Assembly: GCF_030812595.1 (NCBI RefSeq)
Contig: NZ_JAUSSZ010000005.1
Span: 1 to 64,000 of the forward strand
DNA from: Arthrobacter bambusae
GTDB lineage: Bacteria > Actinomycetota > Actinomycetes > Actinomycetales > Micrococcaceae
Length of the DNA: 64,000 bases
Direction: 5' to 3'
The translations under genes were made by a program, and so were the position numbers. Below the pieces are notes generated by a model that saw nothing but the letters and a program-made list of their open reading frames with translations, did no database searches and was not told the origin of the DNA. Positions 9,036-18,261 of the stretch are shown piece by piece (position 1 is the stretch's first letter; the number at the start of each line of letters is the position of its first letter).

Positions 9036-9049
9036 ATGACAAATGTCAT
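9036..9049 (-). promoter_or_regulatory. Candidate operator of the DesR-like regulator
   Basis: The sequence ATGACA-N2-TGTCAT is a perfect palindrome about 85 bases upstream of the ATPase start and just past the stop of the YibE/F gene. Paired TGACA/TGTCA half-sites of this size are typical for dimeric NarL/LuxR-family regulators. The operon's own last gene encodes such a regulator, so autoregulation is a reasonable inference. Confidence 0.5.
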
Positions 9050-9052
9050 GCG

Positions 9053-10510
9053 CTAGCGGCGCTCGGCTTCCCTGCGTGCCCGCCTGGTCATGACGACGGC
9101 GGCAAGCTCGCCGGTGTCGAACGATTCGAAGGCGTCGGCGGACCCGGCGGTTTCAAGCTCACGGACGTCGCTGTCGCCGCGGGCTGGTTCCGAATCCGGG
9201 GCGCCGGCGGCCGCCAGCCTCCTCGGACCGGTCGCCTTGACCACCAACACGGCGATCAAGGTGGTCACCGGGATGGCCAGCACAAGGCCGATGGAGCCGA
9301 CAAGCGTTCGGATGACTTCCTCGGACAGCTCTGCACTGGTGAGGGCATCCACAAGCGGGCGGTCGTACAGCATGACGATGATCAGGATGGGCAGAGCGGC
9401 GCCGGCGTAGGCAAAGGCGATGGTGTAGACCGTGGAGGCGATGTGGTCCCGGCCGATCCTCATGGCTGAGGTGAACAACTTGCGCGCGCCGGTCTCGGGG
9501 GCTAGTTCATAGAGTTCCCACACGGCCGCGGACTGGGTGATGGTCACGTCATTGAGGACTCCGAGCCCGGAGATGATCAGTCCGCACAGGATGATTCCGG
9601 ACAGGGAAATCTTGTCCGACATGTTCACCAGCGTGGCGCCTTCTCCGGTCCCGATCCCCGTCAGATTGGCGGCGTCCGTGGCCCAAGCCGCCAACAGCGC
9701 GGTAATGCCGAGGCCGAAGATCGTGCCCAGCAATGCCGTGGAGGTCTTGGCCGAGAATCCGTGGGCGAAATAGAGCACCCCCATCATGATGGCCGTCGAG
9801 CCGACCAGAGCCACGAGCAGCGGCGGCTTGCCTTCCACCAATCCCGGAAGCATGAAGCTGACCATCACCACGTAGGCTCCGGCCAGTCCCAGCAGCGCCC
9901 TGAAGCCGCGCCAGCGCGCGACCGCAATGACCACCACGGCATACAGGATTGCCAGAAGGGCCATGGGAACCGTCCGCACGAAGTCCAGGAAAACGTACGA
10001 CGGCGAGCCGTTGCCCGCCGCTGCACCCTGCACGTGTGAAAGATTCAGGTAGCGGATGCTGTCCCCTGCTTTGACACCGTGGGACTTGGCGACGTCCGGA
10101 TTGATGACCACCTTCACGGGACTGCCGCCGTTATCCGGTTGCGTGGAGGCGAAGGTGCATTGGGATCCCTGCGGCTGGGTGGCACCGCTTTGGTTCGCGG
10201 CACTGCTTTGGTTCGCGGAACCGTTTTGGTTCGCGGCCGATGCCTGTGTACCCTGCGTGCAGCTTTCCTGGGTGACGGCTTGGATCTTGCCGGTATCGAA
10301 CGTCACTCCGGGGGCGGCCGCGTAAGGGCTCGCGAAAGTGATTCCTTCCTTGCTTCCCGACGGCCACATGAGCAGCATGGCAACGACCGTGAGCACGGCA
10401 ATCGGGGCCAACACGGCTACGAGGAGCCAGTTGGCCCGCTTGCGCGCCGCGAGCGCCTGCGCGCTTGGCTCGAAATGTTCTGTCTGTCCATGTGAATGGC
10501 CGTGACCCAT
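9053..10510 (-). CDS. YibE/F family membrane protein
   Basis: The 485-residue protein has a His-rich N-terminal stretch (MGHGHSHG), one membrane span near residues 28-48, and an extracytoplasmic domain of about 130 residues. A compact block of about seven to eight membrane segments follows, from LDFVRTVPMALLAILYAVVVIAVARWRG to the C-terminus, and is typical of the YibE/F family. The function is not established; roles in export or membrane processes have been suggested. The extracytoplasmic part contains an Asn/Gln/Ser-rich insertion with NQ repeated about four times, matched by a DNA repeat near 10190-10245. The ATG at 10510 has GAGG upstream; a TTG three codons earlier is possible. It appears monocistronic. 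Confidence 0.85.
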   Translation of the reverse strand: MGHGHSHGQTEHFEPSAQALAARKRANWLLVAVLAPIAVLTVVAMLLMWPSGSKEGITFASPYAAAPGVTFDTGKIQAVTQESCTQGTQASAANQNGSANQSSAANQSGATQPQGSQCTFASTQPDNGGSPVKVVINPDVAKSHGVKAGDSIRYLNLSHVQGAAAGNGSPSYVFLDFVRTVPMALLAILYAVVVIAVARWRGFRALLGLAGAYVVMVSFMLPGLVEGKPPLLVALVGSTAIMMGVLYFAHGFSAKTSTALLGTIFGLGITALLAAWATDAANLTGIGTGEGATLVNMSDKISLSGIILCGLIISGLGVLNDVTITQSAAVWELYELAPETGARKLFTSAMRIGRDHIASTVYTIAFAYAGAALPILIIVMLYDRPLVDALTSAELSEEVIRTLVGSIGLVLAIPVTTLIAVLVVKATGPRRLAAAGAPDSEPARGDSDVRELETAGSADAFESFDTGELAAVVMTRRARREAERR

Positions 10511-10643
10511 TAGCTGCAAAACCTCATGCCCACAAGCCTACGTGGGGCAACGGGGGCCCCGCCCAGGTGGCTCGCAGTTTTGGCCGTTTTGAGCCTCCGA
10601 AACAACACTTCCTGCCAGTCAGTCGGGCGTCCCGTGCGGGCGT

Positions 10644-12017
10644 TCAGGCGGGCTTGATGTTTTGGTTCACGTGGAAGAGGTTTCCTGGATCGTACTTGCC
10701 CTTGATGGATTGCAACCGCTCGTAGTTGACCCCGTAGTTCTCGCGGATCCTGCCCTGGTCATCACCGTCCATGAAGCCGATGTAGCCTGCCGGCGAGGAA
10801 TGCGGGCGCAATGCCGCGGCGTAACTGCGGACCCAGTCGATGTTCGCCTCGTTGTCCGCAGGATCGTTCCACATGCAGGCGATCACTGGAGAGAACCTGA
10901 CGTCGCGGTTGGCGAAGGCGGTATCCGTCTTCGCTACGCGTTGCACCGCTCCGTCGATCGGATAGACGTGGACGGACGTCTGCACACTGGGAACCTTGCT
11001 GCCGTATTCAAGATGGGCCGCGGTGGCGCCGTCGTTGAGCTCCGGGAGGAAATACGCTTTCCAGTAGGCTTGCATCCCTTTCGGAAGCAGCGGATCGAAT
11101 GCCGAGTTAAGTGCCGGGTACGGCATGGGGCCAACCAGGGAACCCGCGACGGGGGCAACATCCAGGAACGGCTGCCAGCGGGCGGCTCCTTCGGCCGGAT
11201 CACCGGTCCACATGCCGATGACCACGCAGACGGGCTTGCCGTGCCATTCCTCCGGCAGGAACGGCACGGGAGGCCCCTGGTGGAAGCCCACGAAGGTTCC
11301 GAATTCCTCAGGGGCAGTCTCCATGTAGTCGCGGTAGAACTTCACCACGGTCTCAGCATGCTCCATGCCGTAGAGGATGATCGCAACGTGGACCATGTCC
11401 ACCGGGTGCAACTTGTATTCAAAGGATGTCACCACGCCGAAGTTTCCTCCGCCACCACGCAAGGCCCAGAAAAGGTCCTCGTTTTGGGTCTCGCTGGCAA
11501 CGAGGAACGTGCCGTCCGCGGTCACAACGTCCGCGGAAATGAGGTTGTCACAGGACAACCCGTATTTGCGGGCCAGATAGCCGATGCCGCCACCGAGAGT
11601 CAGGCCTGCGATGCCCGTGGACCCCACAATCCCGCCTGTGGTGGCCAGCCCGAACGCGTGGGTGGCGCGGTTGAAATCTGCCCAGGTTGTTCCCGCCTCG
11701 GCACGGGCCGTCCCCGCTTCAGGGTCGACACGGACCCCGGTACGGTTGACGAAATCGATGACCAGGGCATCGTCCCAGGTCCCGAAGCCGGGGGCGCTGT
11801 GGCCGCCGCCGCGAATGGCCAAGGGGAGGGAATTGTCCCGGGCGAAGTTCACGCTCGCAATGACGTCCGCAACCTGAGCCACCCGGACCACCCCTGCCGG
11901 ATGCCTGTCGATCATGCCGTTATAGACCGCACGTGCGGAGTCATAGTCAGGATCGCTTGGAGTGACGAGTTGCCCGCGGAGCTGTTCGCGCAGTCCGTCG
12001 AGCGCTGTTTCATTCAT
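10644..12017 (-). CDS. FAD-binding oxidoreductase with berberine-bridge C-terminus
   Basis: This 457-residue protein belongs to the PCMH-type FAD oxidases. The FAD domain begins near residue 45 and contains IRGGGHSAPGFG, whose histidine normally carries covalent FAD, and GGIVGSTGIAGLTLGGGIGYLARKYGLSCDN. The C-terminus has the BBE motif YGVNYERLQSIKGKYDPGNLFHVNQNI. Family members oxidise sugars, alkaloids or other alcohols using O2; the substrate here is unknown. There is no signal peptide. The chosen ATG starts MNETALDG; a longer frame upstream is unlikely to be used. It stands alone between the YibE/F gene and a terminator. Confidence 0.9.
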   Translation of the reverse strand: MNETALDGLREQLRGQLVTPSDPDYDSARAVYNGMIDRHPAGVVRVAQVADVIASVNFARDNSLPLAIRGGGHSAPGFGTWDDALVIDFVNRTGVRVDPEAGTARAEAGTTWADFNRATHAFGLATTGGIVGSTGIAGLTLGGGIGYLARKYGLSCDNLISADVVTADGTFLVASETQNEDLFWALRGGGGNFGVVTSFEYKLHPVDMVHVAIILYGMEHAETVVKFYRDYMETAPEEFGTFVGFHQGPPVPFLPEEWHGKPVCVVIGMWTGDPAEGAARWQPFLDVAPVAGSLVGPMPYPALNSAFDPLLPKGMQAYWKAYFLPELNDGATAAHLEYGSKVPSVQTSVHVYPIDGAVQRVAKTDTAFANRDVRFSPVIACMWNDPADNEANIDWVRSYAAALRPHSSPAGYIGFMDGDDQGRIRENYGVNYERLQSIKGKYDPGNLFHVNQNIKPA

Positions 12018-12167
12018 GGGTGTTACCGCCGATTCTCTTTCATGAGACCGGATTCGTTGCACCCGCCGCTGCCCCACCAGACCACCGGCCGGGGCTTACG
12101 TCGTCATCACTACACCCATACCACTGCCTCGTCAAGGCTTCGGCTTTACACACTCAACTAGCTCGAG

Positions 12168-12203
12168 GTTGTGGCCGCTATGAGGGCTCATAACGGCCAC
12201 AAC
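12168..12203 (-). terminator. Terminator of the glyS-GNAT unit
   Basis: GTTGTGGCCG (12168-12177) pairs perfectly with CGGCCACAAC (12194-12203), and an inner TATGAG/CTCATA extends the stem past one mismatch. It lies just beyond the stop of the leftward acetyltransferase gene. Confidence 0.75.
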
Positions 12204-12222
12204 TGCGGGTTAGCCCGGCAGC

Positions 12223-13197
12223 TTAGTCGCTCACCACCAGGGTGTCCGCGCCACGGACCTTGGCTTTGCCCTGCTCCAGCAAAGGATCGACGACGGCGCG
12301 CACGGCCGTCATGGAATCGTCCACTTCAAGGAGCACGGGGTGCTGGTAGGCAATGAGCGCCAGCAGGTCTCGGACTGCGGCGTGCGCCTCGTCCTCCTGC
12401 AAGAGCGGATCGTGGCCAAGGAACACTTCCGACGGCTCGTCCGAGCTGCCGATGGCATAGCTGATCGCGAAGGCCTGCAGTTTGCCCTTGCGCGTGGTCG
12501 GCACGCCCGGGCCAAAGGCACTCGCCTTAGGCGCACGCAGGACAAGCGCACCGTGCGCCCCCGTCAGCTCGTCGAGGAACATCCGCTGCACTGCGGGGAT
12601 GCCGAGCTCGCCGGGGCTGTCCCAGTGGTGCACCGCGCTGTAGTACCGGCCGACGACGTCGCTCAGTTCCACGGATCCCGTGGCGAGGTCTTCCACCTGC
12701 TCGGAAGCGGCTTCTTCGCTGCCGTCCCCGAATACCGGTAGCCTGAGCGCCTCCGGATCCACCACTACAAGCCGGGAACGCTGGATGGGGGCAAGCCCCG
12801 CCCATTCGGCGAAGGCTGCACCGGCCGTGCCGGGCTCCACTTTGCTGCGCAGCTTGGCGACCCCCGACGGCGACCGCTCGGCTTCGCGCCGCAGCATGGT
12901 CAGGAGGGTAGCCCCTATCCCGCTCCGGCGGTGATCCTTGGCGACCTCGATGTAGGCCCAGAGCCGTTCCGGATGCAGGGAGGCCTCATGGACCACACCC
13001 GCAGCCACCGGGATGCCGATGCCGTCAACGACGTCTTCCGCCACGATGCACCGACGCCAAGGCTTGCCTTGGCCGCCGGTGCTCGACGGCGCCAGGGCCG
13101 CGCGGAATTGCTGGGCCGGCAGGGTCTCGGGCCCACCCCATATTTCCAACAGGGCGAGGTCGTCGCCCTCGCGCCATTCGCGGTATTCGATGGACAC
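12223..13197 (-). CDS. GNAT-family N-acetyltransferase
   Basis: The 324-residue protein has an N-terminal GNAT domain with an acetyl-CoA binding loop in KDHRRSGIGATLLTMLRREA (around residues 95-115). The C-terminal half has a weaker, probably degenerate second GNAT-like fold, giving a size close to tandem-GNAT proteins. The acceptor substrate is unknown. The GTG start lies two bases after the glyS stop codon, so the gene is almost certainly translated from the glyS transcript. A hairpin terminator follows it. Confidence 0.82.
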   Translation of the reverse strand: MSIEYREWREGDDLALLEIWGGPETLPAQQFRAALAPSSTGGQGKPWRRCIVAEDVVDGIGIPVAAGVVHEASLHPERLWAYIEVAKDHRRSGIGATLLTMLRREAERSPSGVAKLRSKVEPGTAGAAFAEWAGLAPIQRSRLVVVDPEALRLPVFGDGSEEAASEQVEDLATGSVELSDVVGRYYSAVHHWDSPGELGIPAVQRMFLDELTGAHGALVLRAPKASAFGPGVPTTRKGKLQAFAISYAIGSSDEPSEVFLGHDPLLQEDEAHAAVRDLLALIAYQHPVLLEVDDSMTAVRAVVDPLLEQGKAKVRGADTLVVSD

Positions 13198-13199
13198 GC

Positions 13200-14585
<1,386 letters not shown>

Positions 14586-14672
14586 GGGTACTCCAATGTT
14601 CTACAGGGCCGCTGGGTGCGGTCCGTGGTTGTGCAAGAAGGTGATGCTGTGCAGGAAGCTGCGTGTCTTAGC

Positions 14673-15725
14673 CTACCGGCCTTTGGCCGTGGCCCTGCCC
14701 CCGGGGGTGGCTTGCTTGCCGCTGGCGGGACGGCGGGAAGAGAGCGCGCCCTTTGGCCAAGGCAACGTGGCCACGATGATGGCGCACAGCGTCAGCAACG
14801 TGCCAAGGATCGTGGGCAGGGCAACCACTGCTCCGGGAGCCGGCAGCAGAAGGTCAAGTGCGAGCGATCCGAGCAATTGCCCGGCAATCATCCCCAGGCC
14901 CGTCACGAGGACACCGAGGCTCCGGACCAGCAAGGCAGCCAAGCCGATGAAGACGCAGCCCATCGGGCCGCCCAAGTAGTACCACCACTCCGAAGGCAGG
15001 GCGTGGCCGGTTCCAAGCAGCATCACCTTGGTGAGCCAGGCGATCCACAGAATCACCGTTCCGGCGACGAAATTCACCAGCGTCGCGGCGATAGGGCTGC
15101 CATAGTGCACGGTCGCGGTGCCGTTCATTGCCTGCTGGAAACTCATCAGGCAGCCCGCCACGACGGGCAACAGGAGAGGGAGCAGCAAGGACCCGACGTC
15201 GGAGGCGGCCCCGAGGCGCGGGGAAACGGCCCAGACGACGGCGGCGATCGTCAGGAAGCTGCCGAGGATCCGGACCCCGGTGACCGAGCGTTTGCCGCCG
15301 GGCCCGATGCCGAGCCGATCAACGAGCAGTCCGCTCAGGGTCTGGCCAGTCACGGCCGCGACGGTGAACAAGGCCACCCCCAGCAAGCCGACTGTGAAGG
15401 ACTGGGCAAAGACGAACAGGGCGCCGATGCCGCCCGCAACGACGTAGAACCTCGGAAAGCTCCGCTTCTTGAGGGCAGGCAGGATCCTACGGAGGGCGGC
15501 CCGGCCCCTCGGCAGGGCCAGTCCGATCGCGGCGATCACTATCAGCCCGGTAGTGAAGCTCACGACGGCGGCCGCGATGCCGTCGTCGAGCGTTGCCCCC
15601 AAGGCGCCGTTGATCCTGCCTTGAAGGGGAATCAGGAGTCCGGTTGCTACAGCCAGCAGCAGCCCGGTGAGCAAAGGCAGGGACGTTCGGGAGGCGGGGC
15701 GGGGCGATTGCGGCACTTTCACCAC
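14673..15725 (-). CDS. DMT-superfamily transporter (DUF606/YdcZ type)
   Basis: This 350-residue integral membrane protein has about ten hydrophobic segments. It shows the duplicated DUF606 pattern: LLLAVATGLLIPLQGRINGALG in the first half and GCLMSFQQAMNGTATVHYGSPIAATLVNFVAGT in the second. The two halves share the [Q]xxxNGxxxxxxGxPxxAxxVNFxxG-like signature, which supports an internal duplication. DUF606 proteins are members of the drug/metabolite transporter group and their substrates are mostly unknown. Tandem GTG codons form the start. It diverges from the S4-domain gene with only 24 bases between the two start codons. Confidence 0.85.
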   Translation of the reverse strand: MVKVPQSPRPASRTSLPLLTGLLLAVATGLLIPLQGRINGALGATLDDGIAAAVVSFTTGLIVIAAIGLALPRGRAALRRILPALKKRSFPRFYVVAGGIGALFVFAQSFTVGLLGVALFTVAAVTGQTLSGLLVDRLGIGPGGKRSVTGVRILGSFLTIAAVVWAVSPRLGAASDVGSLLLPLLLPVVAGCLMSFQQAMNGTATVHYGSPIAATLVNFVAGTVILWIAWLTKVMLLGTGHALPSEWWYYLGGPMGCVFIGLAALLVRSLGVLVTGLGMIAGQLLGSLALDLLLPAPGAVVALPTILGTLLTLCAIIVATLPWPKGALSSRRPASGKQATPGGRATAKGR

Positions 15726-15749
15726 CCTACTTCAGGCATCATTGCTTCT

Positions 15750-15980
15750 ATGAACGACCAGGAAATCCAAGAAATCCCCATCCGCGACGACATGATCCGC
15801 CTCGGTCAGCTCCTCAAGCTCGCCAACCTGGTTGAAGACGGAGTGGAGGCCACCGAGCTCATCAAAAACGGCCTTGTCAAAGTCAACGGCGAGATCGATG
15901 AACGGCGCGGCCGCCAACTCCACGCAGGCGATACGGTAACCGTCAACGGGCAGACGGTGCGGATCACCACGGAGTCCTAG
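15750..15980 (+). CDS. Small S4-domain RNA-binding protein
   Basis: This 76-residue protein consists almost entirely of an S4 RNA-binding domain. IRLGQLLKLANLVEDGVEATELIKNGLVKVNGEIDERRGRQL and DTVTVNG give the alpha-L motif that contacts structured RNA. It resembles the YaaA/YbcJ-type stand-alone S4 proteins, whose relatives work with ribosomes or rRNA. No Shine-Dalgarno sequence is visible before the ATG. With only 24 bases to the divergent DMT gene, the mRNA may be leaderless or start inside that neighbour. Confidence 0.85.
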   Translation: MNDQEIQEIPIRDDMIRLGQLLKLANLVEDGVEATELIKNGLVKVNGEIDERRGRQLHAGDTVTVNGQTVRITTES

Positions 15981-15999
15981 CCTTCGTAGGTGAACGCTT

Positions 16000-16668
16000 T
16001 CAGACGGAGGCGAGGACCTTGTGTTCGAGGAATTCTGCAACGTGGCCGATCTCCTGCTGGTTGATGCCATGCCACATGCCCGTGTAAAGCACTTTGGTGA
16101 GGTCCGTGTGCTTTCGCACCCACTCCATGGTGTATTCGATCTTGTCCGGGGTAATGACCGGATCCTGTTGGTCCCGTCCCCAGAAGAGCGGCACGGAACC
16201 ATCAAGTTCGTCGTCGCGGAACGCGGGGTCCCCATCGGCGTCGACGGCGAAGCCTGAAAGTCCGACGACGGCGGCAAAGTCAGCCGGGCGCTGGCGAAGC
16301 AGCGAGGTGGCCATTGCCATGCCCATCGAAAAACCGAGGAGCGTCACCGAGCTGTGGTTGGACTTGACCGAATCCAGCCAGGAAAACACGTACTCCGCGG
16401 CATGCTTGACGGCGTCGAGGGAGTATTCGACGGACGCCGTGAGCGGGAACCATGTGAAGCCCGGGCCTGTGGCGATCGGTGCTCGGAGCGAAGCGACGAC
16501 GAAGTCCCGGGGCAACATGCCGGCAAGGCTGAAGAGGTCCTGCTCGTTGGATCCATAACCGTGCAACAGGACCAGCAACGGCTTTCCAGCCCGCTCTTCC
16601 TCGGCATGGGACCACAGAACAACCGGATCTGGAAAAGCAGGGGCAGCAAAGGCGGAAGCTTGACTCAT
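16000..16668 (-). CDS. Alpha/beta hydrolase, carboxylesterase/phospholipase family
   Basis: The 222-residue protein has the compact esterase fold of the bacterial carboxylesterase/lysophospholipase family. LLVLLHGYGSNEQDL gives the oxyanion region. GFSMGMAMA carries the nucleophile serine in GxSxG. WGRDQQDPVI likely holds the catalytic aspartate, and MWHGINQQE the histidine. No signal peptide is seen, so it should act in the cytoplasm. The start MSQASAF is preferred; an in-frame ATG eight codons upstream would add MGNCKNSP. It converges with the S4 gene after 19 bases. Confidence 0.87.
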   Translation of the reverse strand: MSQASAFAAPAFPDPVVLWSHAEEERAGKPLLVLLHGYGSNEQDLFSLAGMLPRDFVVASLRAPIATGPGFTWFPLTASVEYSLDAVKHAAEYVFSWLDSVKSNHSSVTLLGFSMGMAMATSLLRQRPADFAAVVGLSGFAVDADGDPAFRDDELDGSVPLFWGRDQQDPVITPDKIEYTMEWVRKHTDLTKVLYTGMWHGINQQEIGHVAEFLEHKVLASV

Positions 16669-16737
16669 GGGACTATTCTTGCAGTTACCCATGAGTAACA
16701 AGCTACGGGCGCGTAGCGTTGCGGCAAGAGGCAGGAT

Positions 16738-17622
16738 ATGAACGTGAGTGGCACTGGTTCCGCAGTGGGGCCGAATTCAGAAGAGCGGATTCATCCGTGG
16801 ACCCGCTACGTGGCGTTGGGAGATTCCTTTACCGAAGGAATCGGCGACCCCGAACCCGGCAGCCCCGGTGGATATCGCGGCTGGGCTGACCGCGTAGCCG
16901 AGGAACTGAGCAAGGGGCACCGGGATTTCGCGTACGCCAACCTCGCGATCCGGGGCCGGCTCCTCCAGCAAATCCTCGACGAACAACTTGGCCCGTGCAT
17001 GGACCTCAAGCCGGACCTGGTGAGCATCTCGGCAGGCGGGAACGACCTCATCCGTCCCGGTGGAGATCCCGACGCCCTGGCCGAAAAACTCGATACCGCC
17101 GTGCAGACCTTGGGTTCCGAAGGCGCCACCGTGGTTCTCTTCAACGGCCCGGACACCGTGTCCTCGGTTCTCGGCCGGATCCGCGGCAAGGTGGCCATCT
17201 ACAACGAAAACCTCCGCACCGTGGCCGCCCGCCACGATGCCGTCATCGCCGATATGTGGTCCTTGCGGCAACTTTCCAACTCCCAGATGTGGGACGAAGA
17301 CCGCCTGCATTTTTCGCCGCTCGGCCATCACACCATCGCGGCGATGGTCCTCGACTCACTCAATGTGCCGCATAGCCTCGAGCCGCTGCTCCCCAAGCCG
17401 CTCCCCCGGCGGAGTTGGCGCGAAGCCCGCTCGGGCGACCTCGTATGGGCACGGGAGTATTTCGTCCCGTGGGTCATCCGCCGGATAACGCACCGGTCCT
17501 CCGGTGACGGAATCTTGCCGAAGCGCCCGACGCCGGGGCCCGTCTTCGGTCCTGCCGACACCTTTTTGCCCGACACTGCTTTGCCTGACACTGCTTTGCC
17601 CGAGAGCTTGCCGGAGGGCTGA
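16738..17622 (+). CDS. SGNH/GDSL-family hydrolase
   Basis: The 294-residue protein has the four SGNH blocks: GDSFTEGIGD (nucleophile serine) near residue 30, a glycine in the NLAIRGRL region, SAGGNDLIRPGG (block III asparagine), and DRLHFSPLGHHTIA with the Asp-x-x-His pair. These enzymes hydrolyse esters of lipids or carbohydrates. No export signal is evident. The last 20 residues contain a short LPDTA repeat matched by a DNA repeat near 17568-17600. The ATG has a GA-rich AGAGGCAGG upstream. It faces away from the neighbouring hydrolase gene. Confidence 0.88.
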   Translation: MNVSGTGSAVGPNSEERIHPWTRYVALGDSFTEGIGDPEPGSPGGYRGWADRVAEELSKGHRDFAYANLAIRGRLLQQILDEQLGPCMDLKPDLVSISAGGNDLIRPGGDPDALAEKLDTAVQTLGSEGATVVLFNGPDTVSSVLGRIRGKVAIYNENLRTVAARHDAVIADMWSLRQLSNSQMWDEDRLHFSPLGHHTIAAMVLDSLNVPHSLEPLLPKPLPRRSWREARSGDLVWAREYFVPWVIRRITHRSSGDGILPKRPTPGPVFGPADTFLPDTALPDTALPESLPEG

Positions 17623-17644
17623 CCGGGAACTGACCGGGAATCAG

Positions 17645-17683
17645 GGGGGCAGGTGCAGGGGGCAGGTGCAGGGGGCAGGTGCA
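17645..17683 (+). repeat. Three tandem copies of a 13-bp G-rich unit
   Basis: GGGGGCAGGTGCA is repeated three times without a mismatch between the GDSL hydrolase and the next small gene, and a partial GGGA follows. The unit carries G-runs in close series on the plus strand, so it could form a G-quadruplex. No coding role is apparent. Confidence 0.85.
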
Positions 17684-17724
17684 GGGAGCGGGGCTAAGCT
17701 GATGAGAGACAGGGAGGCCTCCAC

Positions 17725-18216
17725 GTGAACAATTTGATCTTCTGGATCATCGTCTGCTCTTGGTTGATTCCCATGGGGATCCGCATGTACAACCGTTCGC
17801 GCCGGCGTAGGATCCAGGACGGGGACTACGGGCGCAACGTCCCCGGAAACCCACCAGGCCCGTACATCCCGGGCCAATACGAGCAGGGTCCGTACACTCC
17901 AGGGCGTTACGATCCCAGGCCGTATGATCCGAGCCGGTACCCGCCGGGCGGGTACTTCCCGGATCCTTCGAACCCTGCCCAGCCCCCGGTAGTCATCCCG
18001 TCCGAGCCGCGGCCGCCGGTGGCGACTCACGCACCGCAGGCCGCTCCGCCGTCGTCGGCTACTCCCGCACCGAATCCCGCCCCGAACGCGCGGCCGAACA
18101 ACGGCCCCCAAGGCTACCGGGCACGGAAGCTGGCCGAGCTGGACCAGGACTACAGTGACGGGAAAATCGCCATGGAGGACTACATGAAGCTCCGCCAGGA
18201 GATCATGAACGGCTAA
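17725..18216 (+). CDS. Small membrane-anchored protein with Pro/Tyr-rich linker and SHOCT-like C-terminus
   Basis: The 163-residue protein starts with one membrane span (NNLIFWIIVCSWLIPMGI), then basic residues, then about 90 residues rich in Pro, Gly, Tyr and Arg with repeats such as PGxYxxGPYxPGRY. It ends with RARKLAELDQDYSDGKIAMEDYMKLRQEIMNG, a short helical module that looks like the SHOCT domain. Such modules lie at the ends of many small membrane proteins and probably mediate oligomerisation. The GTG start has GGGAGG upstream. The specific function is unknown. Confidence 0.75.
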   Translation: MNNLIFWIIVCSWLIPMGIRMYNRSRRRRIQDGDYGRNVPGNPPGPYIPGQYEQGPYTPGRYDPRPYDPSRYPPGGYFPDPSNPAQPPVVIPSEPRPPVATHAPQAAPPSSATPAPNPAPNARPNNGPQGYRARKLAELDQDYSDGKIAMEDYMKLRQEIMNG

Positions 18217-18261
18217 GCAGTCGCGCCGTAGCGCGCCTTATCCCGCGCCTTGTCCCAAGAT

